A stretch of DNA of 64,000 nt from Dryomyza anilis (Eukaryota > Arthropoda > Insecta > Diptera > Dryomyzidae). The DNA lies in contig OX638135.1 in NCBI GenBank assembly GCA_951804985.1, positions 7,654,659 to 7,718,658 on the forward strand, in the 5' to 3' direction. The position numbers were made by a program, and so were the translations under genes. Positions 22,193 to 32,820 of the stretch are shown here, one piece after another. The notes beneath the pieces were generated by a model that was not told where the DNA came from, searched no databases, and worked only from the letters and a program-made list of their open reading frames with translations. Positions within the stretch are counted from its first letter, which is position 1. Each line of letters starts with the position of its first letter.

Positions 22193-22930
22193 AAAATATA
22201 TATTTTAGGTAAATTATTGTTTATTTAGAATTTTATAACCTATATGTTTTTTGTACATTAAATGACTTGTTTGAATACTTAATTGAATTGTTTATTTTTA
22301 TTTTATTTTTATTATTATTTTTTAATTGAATCTATGTATATTATTCTGAAACCGTTTACTTACATTATACACTGTCTCCACTTCTGCTGCTTCTACTGTT
22401 GGTTATGTCAGTGGTGGATCCACAGGGGGGAACGAAGGGGGCGATCTTCCCCTCTAAGACGCAATGATTTTGTCAAAATTTTATATTTTTTAAGAAATAT
22501 TATTACAAAAGTAGTAAATTTTATGATTCTCTGAGTACAACTCTACGTTTACTTTCAAAATATTTCAAGAAAGCCCTACAACACAGTTGAAAAAGTATCT
22601 GCAATTCTTTATTTAAAAGTTGTCATCGGTTTTTTATTAGATAGGAAAACACGTATAGTGCAAAATGCTTGAATTTAAAAATGGCACAAAAAGAAACCAT
22701 GAAGGATCAGCAACATCGAATAATAAACTATAGAAATAACGCATTTTTTGTTTCACCTTTCTTTGTTGAAGGTAAATGTGCAAATAAGTTATGTCGGCAC
22801 TCATCGGATAATTTCGTTGAAATTCAACATTTTGCACGTAAACCATAAGTTAATTATAGAAAAATTGGGGCTCATTTAAATGTAATGAAATGATTTTTGT
22901 AGTGGTTTGGTTGTTTTTAAAATCTCTATC
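22193..22930. other. AT-rich spacer with a possible hAT-type left end at 22410
   Basis: CAGTGGTGGATCCACAGGGG at 22410 followed by a G-rich run and ATCTTCCCCTC looks like the terminus of a hAT-type element (CAGTGG start, GGATCCA). No matching right end was found. The remainder holds nothing I recognise. Confidence 0.4.
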
Positions 22931-23059
22931 ACAAACATCACAAACATAATAAGAAATTATGGTCCAAAAGTTATAAAACTGATTTTGGTGGTCAACACCC
23001 AAATTTTTATTTTTTTTACCATTGTAGTTCTATATTAATAACACTGCTCTACACTCATT

Positions 23060-23800
23060 ATGGTGCAGTAAAAAAAAAATATTGGATGCATTTGTGGCGC
23101 AGATTCTGAAAATAGCATTAGTTTTGTCAAATTGCCTATAGCTTTTGAGATAAGGGCCATTTTTCAATTTATCATTATTTTGGTCTTCTTTTATATTTAA
23201 AATTCCAACAAACGAAAATAATGAAAATGTCTTTTCGATATGAGACGCATAAAAATATCGCTCTACAATACAAAAATTTGAATTAATGTGAAAAAATAGT
23301 GAATAGTGAAAAAATTTGTTTGCGAGATATAAGCAACAGAAATTATTTTTTATTTAAGAAGTTCAAATATGTTGGTAGTAAAATACTTTATTACTTAGTG
23401 GACAAAAATGTTAAAAAATATTTGTATGAACTTTTATGTGGTGCCAAGTATCCTCTTTAAAACCTCATTTATGTAATAAAGTTTTTCATACATAATATTT
23501 TTATTTTTTTTGGAAAGATTTTAACTACTACTTGCTTATATCTCGCAAACAAAATTGTTCACGCATGAAAGCAAAAATTGTATTTTATGGCGCAAGTTTT
23601 TCTGCGTCTTATATCGAAAAGATAATTTCATATTTTTCTTTTCGTTAAATTTTAAATACAAAAGAAGACTAAACTAATGGGAGTATATAAAATGGGCTAT
23701 ATCTAAAAAACTAGGGCTATATCTCAAAAACTAGGAATTAGCTAAATGTGTCCAATATTTGCTGTAACTTTTACTGAACCATGTCAAATTTTGAATTTTG
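23060..23800. repeat. Imperfect foldback repeat, about 740 bp
   Basis: The left arm (about 23061-23350) and right arm (about 23540-23797) are diverged reverse complements. Examples are TATTGGATGCATTTG against TGTGTCCAATA, CTTTTCGATATGAGACGCAT against TGCGTCTTATATCGAAAAG, and TTTGTTTGCGAGATATAAGC against ATATCTCGCAAACAAA. No coding content. It resembles an old foldback element. Confidence 0.72.
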
Positions 23801-23928
23801 TCGTGCTGTGTAATGCACCAATACTGAAAAATATAGATTTACTATATTTTTTTGTCAATTAATTTTTTCTGACGTTTGAAGTCCGTTAATTAATTAAGGT
23901 GGTCTATAAATAACAAGATAATGTAAAT

Positions 23929-24228
23929 TAGGGGCTAAAAGTTACATTGTGCTGCTAAAAAAAACATTCTAAATCCATATTTTTATTTTTTTACCATCTA
24001 AATAAAGTTGTTTTGAATAGGCTTAAACAATTAGAGATTGAATCTTTTAATATCCTCCTAAAATTTCACCAATTTTGAATAAAATCTTAAGCTCGAGCAT
24101 CCCCCTTGAAGTTGAAAACACGTACCAAAATCTTCATTATTATTTAAGTTTTTTTTTATTTTTTTTTCGACTGAAATTTGTTGTGGTAAACTCAATGTAA
24201 TAAAGCACAATGTGACTTTTAAGCCCTA
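23929..24228. mobile_element. Small inverted-repeat element, 300 bp
   Basis: TAGGGGCTAAAAGTTACATT at the left and AATGTGACTTTTAAGCCCTA at the right are inverted with few mismatches, ends TAGGG...CCCTA. The flanks do not show a convincing duplication. The form is hAT-like, non-autonomous. Confidence 0.7.
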
Positions 24229-24359
24229 TTATATTTTAAAATAAAAATAAAATATTTTCCGTAAACAAGCATGTGTGTCCGTAATCTAGCATATGTATGC
24301 AACTGAAGAATGTTTACGTACTTCAAACATAAAAAAAAAATTAGAGAAATTGTTTGAAA

Positions 24360-24660
24360 ATAGTAAGCTTATGAGGTGTCACTCTTAATCTTTATAAATT
24401 GTTATAAAAGTATGATCACACAAAGATCACTGATGAGGATAAATGGCTGTATCCGAAACGTTCCGTATGATCATTGCCTGTGTTGTGTTTTCAATTTGTT
24501 GTTGTTTTTTCAAAAACTTTCAATAGTACTTTGCCATGACCTGGGCGTTAGTCAATTAGATGACGGCTCTCTTCCAATAGAGTATATCGAAAAAACCTTT
24601 CTGACCATCTTTCTTTTGTATATTAAATTATTTATATTTATATTATTTTCATATTGAAAG
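24360..24660 (+). mobile_element. Probable Penelope-like element end carrying the ribozyme
   Basis: Hammerheads of this exact shape are known from the terminal repeats of Penelope-like elements. The surrounding 300 bp has no RT or GIY-YIG endonuclease motif, so if this is such an element it is only a detached end. Boundaries are approximate. Confidence 0.45.
24421..24476 (+). ncRNA. Type I hammerhead ribozyme
   Basis: All core elements of the hammerhead are present in order. CTGATGA at 24430-24436. Stem II is GGATA (24437... 24441) paired with TATCC (24450-24454), with loop AATGGCTG. GAAA is at 24455-24458. Stem III is ACG/CGT with a three-base loop (24458-24466). The cleavage triplet is GTA, with predicted cut after 24467. 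Stem I pairs GATCA (24425-24429) with TGATC (24468-24472), extending past one mismatch to CAA/TTG. A very short stem III is typical of hammerheads in Penelope-like elements and retrozymes of animals. Activity itself is inferred. Confidence 0.88.
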
Positions 24661-24735
24661 TTTTGAAAACGAGTACACCATTACAAAAACCAATTCATCA
24701 CCTTTCATATGAGACTAACTTCAATATTCAACTTA

Positions 24736-24943
24736 TACACTCACAAAAAAAAACCATGGAATCCCATAAAAATTTTTTAATATGACGGTTATTGATTCAA
24801 TAGTATTTAAAAAACTATTATTTTCATATAAAAAAATTTAATACCTAATATTTTCTAGTATTTATTGTTAGTTACCGATTAAAATTATAATTTATCATGT
24901 TGAAAAAAACTATCGTTTGTATGGTAGTTTTTTCTGAGTGTGG
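24736..24943. mobile_element. Small inverted-repeat element, about 208 bp
   Basis: ACACTCACAAAAAAAAACCA on the left and TGGTAGTTTTTTCTGAGTGT on the right are inverted with few mismatches. The AT-rich interior has no gene. The A-rich ends recall the element at 20202-20767. Confidence 0.68.
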
Positions 24944-25494
24944 TTCACATGCTATATTAGTTTAACGGAATGCAAAAAGTTGTATTTCAATGAAATGTTT
25001 CAATTAATTAAGGGGAATAACTTAAAAAAACACTATTTTAATAGAAAAATAATAAAAGTACGTTTAAAATATTTGTTGGCAACTGTAAAATTTGAAAAAT
25101 ATCGGAATTAATAAAGTCGATTTTTTAATTTTCGACGAATTAAAACCTGGCTTATATAAACTGAAACCAAGATATCATAACAGTACGCTAATACCATAAT
25201 TACAGACTTTACTTTAATTTGAGTATTTAAAACTAAATATTAGAACATATTAGTGTTTTATTTAATATATAACTTTATATATTATATATACTGTCATTGT
25301 AGTATAAAAATGTTTACGAACTGAATCTATACCAATATTGGTAGGAAAATTCGTGTTTTCTATTTTTATATCTTGAATAGTCATACATACACAGATATTA
25401 TATCATGAATATTCATACATACACAGACGCTTGTTTGTCTGGCTGTGCTTTGTTGTTCTATTCGTGAAATCACACACACGCCGTTTTTTGATTT
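24944..25494. other. AT-rich spacer
   Basis: A short direct repeat CATACATACACAGA occurs at about 25382 and 25411. Nothing else recognised. Confidence 0.5.
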
Positions 25495-26316
25495 TATACC
25501 CTACAGCTATGAGGTACAGGATATATTAAGTTGTGCTATATGCACAACGCCCCTTAGGAGGCGTGTCCGGCAAGGAAAGTATTCTTGATCAGTATATTCT
25601 TAATCACCATCACTACCCGAGTCCGTTTACCCATGACCGTCTGTCTGTCCGTCTTGCTGTCCGAATACAGAAAAACTTGAGAAATACTGATCAGAATGCG
25701 ATGAAATCGTTTTAATACGTTTTAGCCAAAAGTAGGAACTGCGTTTGAAAATGCGCAAAATCGGTCAACGGACACACCCACCTCCCATACAAGTGTCTTT
25801 TATATAACTCTTTAGGAACTAATAACTCGAAAAGTATTCAAGATATAGTTATAGAATTTAAAACAAAATGTTATATTTCATACAAAAATATGTGGTCTAA
25901 AAATGGGCGTGATCCGCCCACTTTTTCTTTTTTCATTATTTCCCGGGTTTTCAGAGTAAAAATTTGAGCCGTAAATAATTAATAAGCCTTACAAAATTTT
26001 AAATATAGGCGCGGTACGCCCACTTATATTTTTCTAATTTTTTATTAGTTTTTTACCCTTTTATATAAATATGTCATCAACGTATACAAGGACATATATC
26101 GTCTGTGATACTGCAAAACCGCCCATCTGCAACTGCAAATACCGCCTTACTACATAAAAGTGAATTTTACAGGAGGAAGAAAAACTGTTTTATGTCGCTA
26201 ATATAGCACATAATTCATCTAAAATAATATATGGCATAGGTATTTATCTAATAATTTCAAAATTTCAATTAAAAACGCCTTATAAGACAGATATGCGGTG
26301 TTCACTACTACAATTT
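25495..26316 (+). mobile_element. DINE-type element, second subfamily, copy 1
   Basis: Starts TATACCCTACAGCTATGAGG, with CGCCCCTTAGGAGGCGTG, ATTCTTGATCAG, ACCCGAGTCCGTTTACCC and a GTCTGTCTGTCC run. It continues through GAGAAATACTGATCAGAATG and internal CGCCCAC/GTGGGCG blocks. The block order is that of DINE-1, but the sequence differs from the 17241 copy, hence a separate subfamily. The end is approximate and adjoins the next copy. Confidence 0.75.
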
Positions 26317-27456
26317 TATACCCTATTCATATGAGGTACATGGTATATTAAGTTTGTGCAGATATAGTAACGCCCCTTAGGAGGCGTGGCCGGTATGAAA
26401 AAGTATATATTCTTGATCAGCATCACTACCCGAGTCCGTTTAGCTATGTCCGTCTGTCTGCCTGTCCATCTGTCTTGGTGTCCGTATACGAGAAAACTTG
26501 AGAAATACCCCTGCATTGTAAAGGACTAGTTGTATACTAGAATTGGTCTAGTTCTCCGTAGACACTCAACTAGCCCGAATTCGACCCCATTTTCATACAA
26601 AGAACTGTAATTTTTTCAATGCTCATGTCCTACGATGTGTCAATTATCCAGTCTTGCATTACATTTAAGTAGTTTTTAAACTAGTTTCTTGTAACCAGTC
26701 TATAGACTATTTTTTTACAGTCAGTCTATAAACTAGTTCTTTTAATCCTACTTTAAACTGGTTACTATTTACCAATTGGAAAACTAGAGCACAATTTATA
26801 TATTCAAGCGCATCAAGATCTAACAGTTTTGCTGTCTAGGTCATTTGGGATGAAATTGCTCCAGTCAAAAAATGTCTTGAAATGAGACTTGATGGTGGAC
26901 TGCGTAGGAAGAGAGACTGATGCGGCTTTTTATCAAGGCACGGTAATAAGGCCCTTTCAAATATTTATGAAATGCCTTTCAAATAGGTTATTTGTTAAAT
27001 TTTATGAGCTTATGGCGGAAAGAAATAAAACAAATCACACGATGTAACCCACCACCAAATTAAAAAGAAAGATGTTTCCTACAAAATAAATAATTGAAAT
27101 ACAATTTGTATTTCAAAATTTATGTTGTTTTGACAATTTTGACACGTTCCTCTACGAAACAATTTTTTTAACTGGTTTTCTCTGCATCCATTTTAACTAG
27201 TTACCAATCTAGAAACATGGTTACTAATATAAATACTACATATTTATGCTACTAGTTTAGATTTCACCGCAGGGACTTGTCAGAATGCGATGAAATTTGG
27301 TCACATTATTTTTTAGCCAAAAGTTGGAAATGAGAATGAGAAATGAACCAAATCGGTTAACGGACACGCCCACCTTCCACACAAGTAATTTTTATATAAT
27401 CTTTAGGATCTAATACCTCGAAAACTATTCTAGATATACTTATAAAAATTAAAACG
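26317..27456 (+). mobile_element. DINE-type element, second subfamily, copy 2, interrupted
   Basis: Starts TATACCCTATTCATATGAGG and follows the copy at 25495 through AACTTGAGAAATAC at 26508. It resumes with TTGTCAGAATGCGATGAAAT at 27278. The interruption is the inverted-repeat element at 26509-27274. A reverse-orientation piece of the same family, with GTGGGCGTATCGCGC, lies at about 27765-27905. Confidence 0.75.
26509..27274. mobile_element. Inverted-repeat element nested in a DINE, 766 bp
   Basis: Ends CCCTGC (26509) and GCAGGG (27274) are inverted. Insertion is shown by comparison with the uninterrupted DINE copy at 25677-25700. The interior is unusual: CTAGTT/AACTAG words occur over a dozen times (ACTAGTT, CTAGTTC, TTTAAACTAGTTTC, AACTAGTTACC). 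Flanks suggest at most a 2-bp AC duplication. Superfamily not determined. Confidence 0.72.
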
Positions 27457-27879
27457 TACACGGATAGAAAAGATTGGTTTGAATATGCTTGAATGTAATT
27501 ATAACGTAATTTGAAATCAACATATAAGTATTGGGAGTAATATCTAATTACATTATAATTGAATTGTATTATTATTTTGTTCAGATTGAAATATTATTAT
27601 ACGATATATATTATTATACGATAATATTATTATACGATAATTATACGATACGGTAACCGTACACTTTGGTGGTGATATTAAAGTGGGATATTTGTTTGTA
27701 TACCTTAATTTGTATGTTTTTAATTATGAAATTTGTTTATTTCCACTATAAAAACCCGGTAAATAGTATTAAAAAGTGGGCGTATCGCGCTCATTTTAGG
27801 ACCACTATTTTTAGGTGAATTCTAACAATACGTCTTAAATTTTATAAGTATATCTTGAATAGTTTTAAAGGTATTATTT

Positions 27880-28627
27880 AGTTTCCAAAGAGTTATATAA
27901 AAGAGATTTTGTTTTACGACCTTTGGGAAGGGAAACAAAATCCCAAGTTTGATTCTTCAGAAGCGAATTTATTTCATCATCCATTGCTTCCATAAACTTT
28001 TGTTTGTCTTCACGATTTGCGATTTATTTCAAATTCCTCGGTTTCTCACCACCAGAAATTAAATTTATACATATATCCGTCTGGTGCGTGAACTTTAATA
28101 CTGCGCGATGACACTAAACAAGTTCACTATTAGAATCTGACAGAATCTCTAAGATTTCATCTGCTACATCATCGACGCCATTGTCATTTATATTCCCGCC
28201 TTGTCCGCATTCCTCAAACTCATCTTCCTCAGACGAATTATCATCGTTTTGTAGAGAATTCTGCGTTGGTATCTCCTGATTGCTCTCCTACGAAATTGCG
28301 ACTGCATCCAATGACTTTTCGTGTTCTTCATTCGCGGCTTCAATAATGTTCGTCAAAATCTTATAATCACGACCGTCTTCTTGTGTTTGTTTAAAAATCT
28401 CACTGCTTTTGACTGCTGTATGACATCTACTTGACTTTCTTCACATACTTCGAACGGAATAACATTCTTCGATATCGTAGGTGGACGAACTGCATATAAT
28501 TGTAACTTCAGCTTCTCCCCAGAATTCTTCTGGCAACTTAGACTCTACCAGCATACATCGTACCATTTTTTCCAGATAGCGATTGCGTCTTTCAGCTACA
28601 CCATTTTTTTGTGGCGCACAATGAACA
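27880..28627 (-). pseudogene. Copia-type integrase end and RT start
   Basis: Minus-strand reading in several frames. It gives APQKNGVAERRNRYLEKMVR and LPEEFWGEAE (end of the integrase catalytic core), a Ser/Glu/Asp-rich linker, then MDDEINSLLKNQTWDFV and LPKGRK, the usual copia start of the RT domain. Stops and frameshifts break it. It ends in LPKGRKTKSL next to a DINE fragment at 27905. The RT catalytic core is missing. Confidence 0.88.
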
Positions 28628-29940
28628 AAAGGAACTTTTTTTGAACAAAATTATATAACTTCAAAACTAATCGGTAGATTTCGCTAATTTTTTTCACATA
28701 ATAAAAAAATATCAAGGTATAGTTATGCTTTACAATATGTCTTCTATTGAAATATTTAAACTTCGAGAATTTTGTGGACATTTTTGACATGTGATTTTTT
28801 AAAATCTAGAGCCGATATCGGTATGATTTATTTTTTATTTTTGACCACATTGATAGTGATCTGAAATAAATTAGTGTTAATGAAGGATGTCGTTTGCAGT
28901 CTTTTAAATAAATTTACAAAAAAAAGACACATATATATGAAATTAGAAAATAAAATGGTAATTTTTGCCATGTAATTTCTACTAATCTGGGAACGATATA
29001 AAGAGTATAATTTTGTTACCACATTGATTGTGATTAGAAAAAAGTTAGTGAGAATGAGGTATATCGCTTGCAGTCCTTGAAATAAATTTACGAATAAAAG
29101 CTCAAATGTATGAAAAATTGTAATTTCTTCCATGTAATTTCCTAATCCGGGAACGATATCGGGATGATATATTTTTTTTTATTTTTTATCCATTAATTGT
29201 GATTAGAAAAAAGTTATCGAGAATGATATCGCTTGCAGTCCTTGAAATAAATTTACAAAAAAGGCACAAATGTATTATTAGAAAAAAAAAATGGTAATGT
29301 TTGCCATGTAACTTCTCCTAATCTGAGAATGATATCGGGATGATATTTTTTTTAATTTTTTTACCACATTGATTGTGATTTGAAAAAAGTTAGTGCGAAT
29401 GATGGATATTTCTAGGTTTAATTGATATATAATTATTAACATGACATAATATTACTCAAAATTAAATTTTTGACGTGAAAATTTACGAAATTAATGGAAT
29501 TTTGGTTATGGATATAAATTTGTGTTAATATAAAGTTTATATTATTCGTCTGTGTTGAGTTATGAACACTTAAAATCAAATTAATAAATTTCTAACGAAA
29601 ATGGTAGTATTTTATTACAATTATAAACCGGAGCAATCCGGAAGCTACTTTTTCTTCAGAAGGTGTATTTTGTGAAAACCTAAATACAATTTGAAGGATT
29701 TAAGAGGATATGAAAGGATATTTTAGTTATGTTCTATATGTATTTTCATATAGTTATGTATGGAATGCAATTTTATTTACCTCCTATCATTGAGGGCTCA
29801 TATCTCTTAAACTATTAATGTTATAAGTTTATTCAGATTATTCTTAGTGGGTCTTTAATTTATATTATAGTTAAAAAAATTGAAAATTAAATAAAAAAAT
29901 ATATATTTTTGTTCAAAAATTTCATCATTTTGTTCACCGT
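28628..29940. mobile_element. Insertion inside copia integrase with four tandem repeats
   Basis: The copia integrase stops at LGILQ-LTTS (near 29945) and resumes at FVHCAPQKNG (28627), so this 1.3 kb is an insertion. Its ends are loosely inverted (ATGAACAAAAGGAAC on one side, GTGAACAAAATGATG read from the other). Inside, about 28800-29420, lie four units of roughly 170-180 bp with TCTGGGAACGATAT, TTGATTGTGATT and TTGCAGTCCTTGAAATAAAT. No reading frame of interest. Confidence 0.72.
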
Positions 29941-30715
29941 CTCACATATAAGAAGTTGTAAGTTATTGAAGAATTCCCAAACTTGATAAAAAATTCATAA
30001 CATGAGCTCCGATATACTCTCCTTCTCGATCACACCTTATGAGTTTTGGATACTTATTGAATTTAGTATGCACGTAGCGGACATATTGCTTCAGGCATTT
30101 AGCAATTTCGGATTTATGTTGATTTGTTCATCTGCGCTACGTCGGTATGCACTAAATCCAGTACTAATCGTGATTGCTCACCTGCTGCTTTTGGGAATGG
30201 TTTCCTCATGCATGTCACTTTCTCACTTGCTCACCTTGATGTTTCGCTCTTTTAACAGCTTCTGCATTTGCGTCACGATGTCCCATGCGACGGGGCCAAT
30301 CATGTATGCATTGTGCTTCTTCACGTTTTCAACAGCATTCACTGGATGACCTTGCACCCTTAACTTGTACAGATCATTTTGCAAATCCGCCTACAATGAC
30401 ACCATTCTGAATGATTCTGAACGATTTCGAATTACATTTTGTATCCGTTTTCCATCAATTTCTTTACTGATAATAGATTGCTTTCAATTGATGGAACAAA
30501 AAGCACCTCTTTGACAAAAATCTGCTCAGCTCGACCGGGTTCATTGATTATATTGATTCATGCACCACCTTATCCTTGTGATCGAGTTTGGTATCCATTT
30601 GCAACATGTATTGACTCCGAAATATGTTCGTTAAGTGTATAGAAAAAATTTCGTTTATTTGATATATGGCACGTTGCATCCGAATCTATATACCAATAAT
30701 CTGTTGCAGATTTGC
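29941..30715 (-). pseudogene. Copia-type protease/integrase N-terminal region
   Basis: The minus strand gives MGHRDANAEAVKRAKHQG (GAG-pre-integrase motif), LVLDLVHTDVAQMNKS and TKFNKYPKLIRCDREGEYIG (integrase core with D and D.EGEY). The frame is broken many times. The protease region near 30600 is only faintly readable. The order on the strand, gag to integrase, fits one minus-strand copia copy. Confidence 0.82.
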
Positions 30716-31222
30716 TCAGCCAAAAACAGCGTTTTTCGAATTCGCTATTCTTGCGCTGCCGTTCATATTGGCGTGATTTTTCTTCTTCAGAAAATCCTTA
30801 TAAAACTTGCAGTCCTTCTTGATGTAACCTTTATTTTTGCAGAAAAAAACATTCAATTTTACTGCTCCGGGTTCATGAATCTTCAGTAATGCCGTGTCTT
30901 CCGAGTTCCGCTTATGAAACTTTCGCTTGGCTTCTTCTATCAAAGTTCCTCTCAAAAAGCTAATATTGAGTTGAATGTCATCTTGACTTCATGATTAGAA
31001 CGCGGCTACTCAACGTAAAACTGCCCTATGCTAGCTCTATCTTGTCCACCCTTCTTGGATCAATTTGCATCTAGTTGCGCTGGCTTTGGTTGCATTACCA
31101 TATCACAAAGATCCTCCTTGAATAAAAGCAACTCCATTTTCATCTTCCAGATCGCATAATTGTTGCGATTCAGTTTCGTTACCGTTGCTTTAAAATCTTC
31201 CTTCGACTTATTGAAACGAATA
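30716..31222 (-). pseudogene. Copia-type gag
   Basis: The N-terminal part reads KATVTKLNRNNYAIWKMK and MELLLFKEDLCDMV, the copia gag pattern (NYAIWK). The zinc knuckle follows near 30850 as FFCKNKGYIKKDCK; the H of CX2CX4HX4C has become Y. The basic KFYKDFLKKKNHAN stretch follows. Frames are disrupted between these parts. Confidence 0.86.
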
Positions 31223-31232
31223 GCCCATAACC
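31223..31232 (-). promoter_or_regulatory. Copia primer-binding site (internal initiator tRNA-Met)
   Basis: GGTTATGGGC on the minus strand lies between LTR-like sequence and gag. It is complementary to the anticodon-stem region CCCATAACC of insect initiator tRNA-Met. Copia is known to prime from an internal fragment of that tRNA rather than from its 3' end. Confidence 0.82.
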
Positions 31233-31375
31233 TATAGGAATAATATCCAATGAATTCAAAATGCGTTGTGCACAATTTAAAAACATAAAGCTAAATATCT
31301 TAAAACTAAATTTCGAAAAATAACAAGTAAAGTAGTTATGAACACAGTACATTTTTTGATTTCAAATTAATTTCA
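31233..31375 (-). mobile_element. Copia 5' LTR remnant
   Basis: 31236-31361 matches the LTR part of the duplicated units at 18301-19179: AAATCAAAAAATGTACTGTG, ACTACTTTACTTGTTATTTT, TTGAATTCATTGGATATTAT. It ends next to the PBS. The outer end is uncertain because similarity stops near 31361. Confidence 0.75.
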
Positions 31376-31459
31376 ACTAAAACAAAAAAATCGCATTCAT
31401 AAATATTTACTACATCAAAATATACAGTGTTTTGGCCGATGAAAAACGTTTCTGAACCA

Positions 31460-31512
31460 CTGTGTGGTGTACCAAACTGAATATACCCTTTCACTCATAG
31501 TGTAGGGTATAA
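31460..31512 (-). mobile_element. DINE-1 terminal remnant
   Basis: GTACCAAACTGAATATACCC followed by TTTCACTCATAGTGTAGGGT and ATA is the 5' terminus of the DINE family in reverse orientation, 50 bp only. Confidence 0.78.
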
Positions 31513-31614
31513 TAATTGAAGATACTGGAACTGAAAATGCAGAGAATAGAGTTTCAGTTCCTAGCCCTGATTTAACTACCAATTTTAAACATGTTTAATT
31601 GTTTGTTTTGCAGA

Positions 31615-32263
31615 AGTCTAATGGGGACAAGCTGACCACCACCAAAGACGACAAAGTAGAGGCTGAACTAAAAGATGACCAAGTGGCACATTTGAAAGTA
31701 AAGATATCAACTGAGCTATCGGGTAACAAGCAGAAGCTGTCTACAACAACACAACAACAACAATTGCATGTTGCGTCAACTTTAAACACATTACCAATAC
31801 CAACAGCAACAATAATATTACCAAATCATGCGAAATCATTAACAAGTACTGGCGAAGTGCTATTTGATGCCTTGACGACGCATTGCAATAAAAACGAACT
31901 TGGCATCGCCAACAACAATAACAACAATTATATAAATTTTTTCAACAGTAATCACGACTTTTGGCGCGTGACACGCCTACAAACACGTCCAACTCATATG
32001 GAGATCTGTAAAGATATGTTGCCACAACAACATCAGTTGCAGCAACATTCAATGGATCTTCATCATTTTTACAAGCAACAGTTTCATGCATCCGCAGTAC
32101 AGCAACAGTCGCAACAGCAACATCAACAGCAGCAACAATATCCACAATCACAGCGTATTGAACATGAACAAGATCTGTTGCTTACAAAACACTTTCACTG
32201 CAATAACTTTCGTTATTTATGCTCCGAAGGGACAGCTACCACGCAGACTAACAGCGTTGGATG
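31615..32263 (+). CDS. Polyglutamine-rich exon candidate of a host gene
   Basis: A pyrimidine-rich stretch ending TTGTTTTGCAG at 31614 is a good splice acceptor. From there 216 codons stay open to a TGA at 32262. Composition differs from all neighbours: less AT-rich, charged N-terminal part (KSNGDKLTTTKDDKVEAELK), then Gln/Asn/His runs from CAA/CAG codons. The ATG at 31599 lies in the acceptor, so it is probably not the start; earlier exons would lie to the left or outside. After 32164 another frame remains open to 32352 (APKGQLPRRLTALDETF), so a frameshift or alternative exon end is possible. Family not recognised. Confidence 0.55.
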
Positions 32264-32352
32264 AGACATTTTTATTTGAACGCCTTGCTGTCGAGCGTAA
32301 AAGCTTTGCTGCTTCATCACCTCTTTTAAATTTTTTCAATATTAAGAGTTAA

Positions 32353-32643
32353 ATAGCTTAATCTCGTGACTGCCCCAACTGCAAATTCTAATGTTAATGC
32401 ACAGAAAATGTATATGGTTTACAAAAGTGCAAAGAAAATTATATAACCTGCTAAATTGTATTTTTACAATTATTTTCATTGATAAGCTATTTCATAAGTT
32501 TCCTTTATCGATTTGTGTCAAAATAGGAACTCGAGATATGGGTATTTTTTCAGCGAAGAGGTACTGCATAGAAACGTGATTCGCATTTGTGCACCGAAAA
32601 AATATTGTATTAAAAAAATTATAAAATGTTATTAAAATAGTTT
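32353..32643. other. Spacer after the exon candidate
   Basis: Moderately AT-rich; no splice donor or polyadenylation pattern that I would trust, and no repeat family recognised. Confidence 0.45.
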
Positions 32644-32654
32644 GATTTGATCAA

Positions 32655-32820
32655 GGATTGAAACCGTAACCGAAACCGAAACCGATATCCGTTGAAAACC
32701 GTTTCATTTTTAAAACCGAAACCGTAACCGAAACCGTTATACGAAAATCAGAAATAAACCGATATCCAAAACCGATATAAACGGTTTCGGTTTTATACCG
32801 GTTTAAAACGGTTTTTAAAA
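32655..32820. repeat. Subterminal AACCGAAACCG array (left)
   Basis: About a dozen copies of AAACCG, CCGTAACCGAAACCG and GATATCC words in both orientations. The counterpart is at 35204-35345. In hAT elements, repeated subterminal words can be transposase binding sites; that role is inferred here. Confidence 0.85.

Noticed and set aside
22410..22445. A complete hAT element starting CAGTGGTGGATCC
   Set aside because: No matching right end or 8-bp duplication found, so only noted as a possible end.
30002..30349. 115-codon plus-strand frame
   Set aside because: It is the antisense shadow of decayed copia integrase on the minus strand.
32655..32820. Telomeric repeat
   Set aside because: AACCG words are irregular and lie in the ends of a hAT-type element with target duplication; flies also lack such telomeres.
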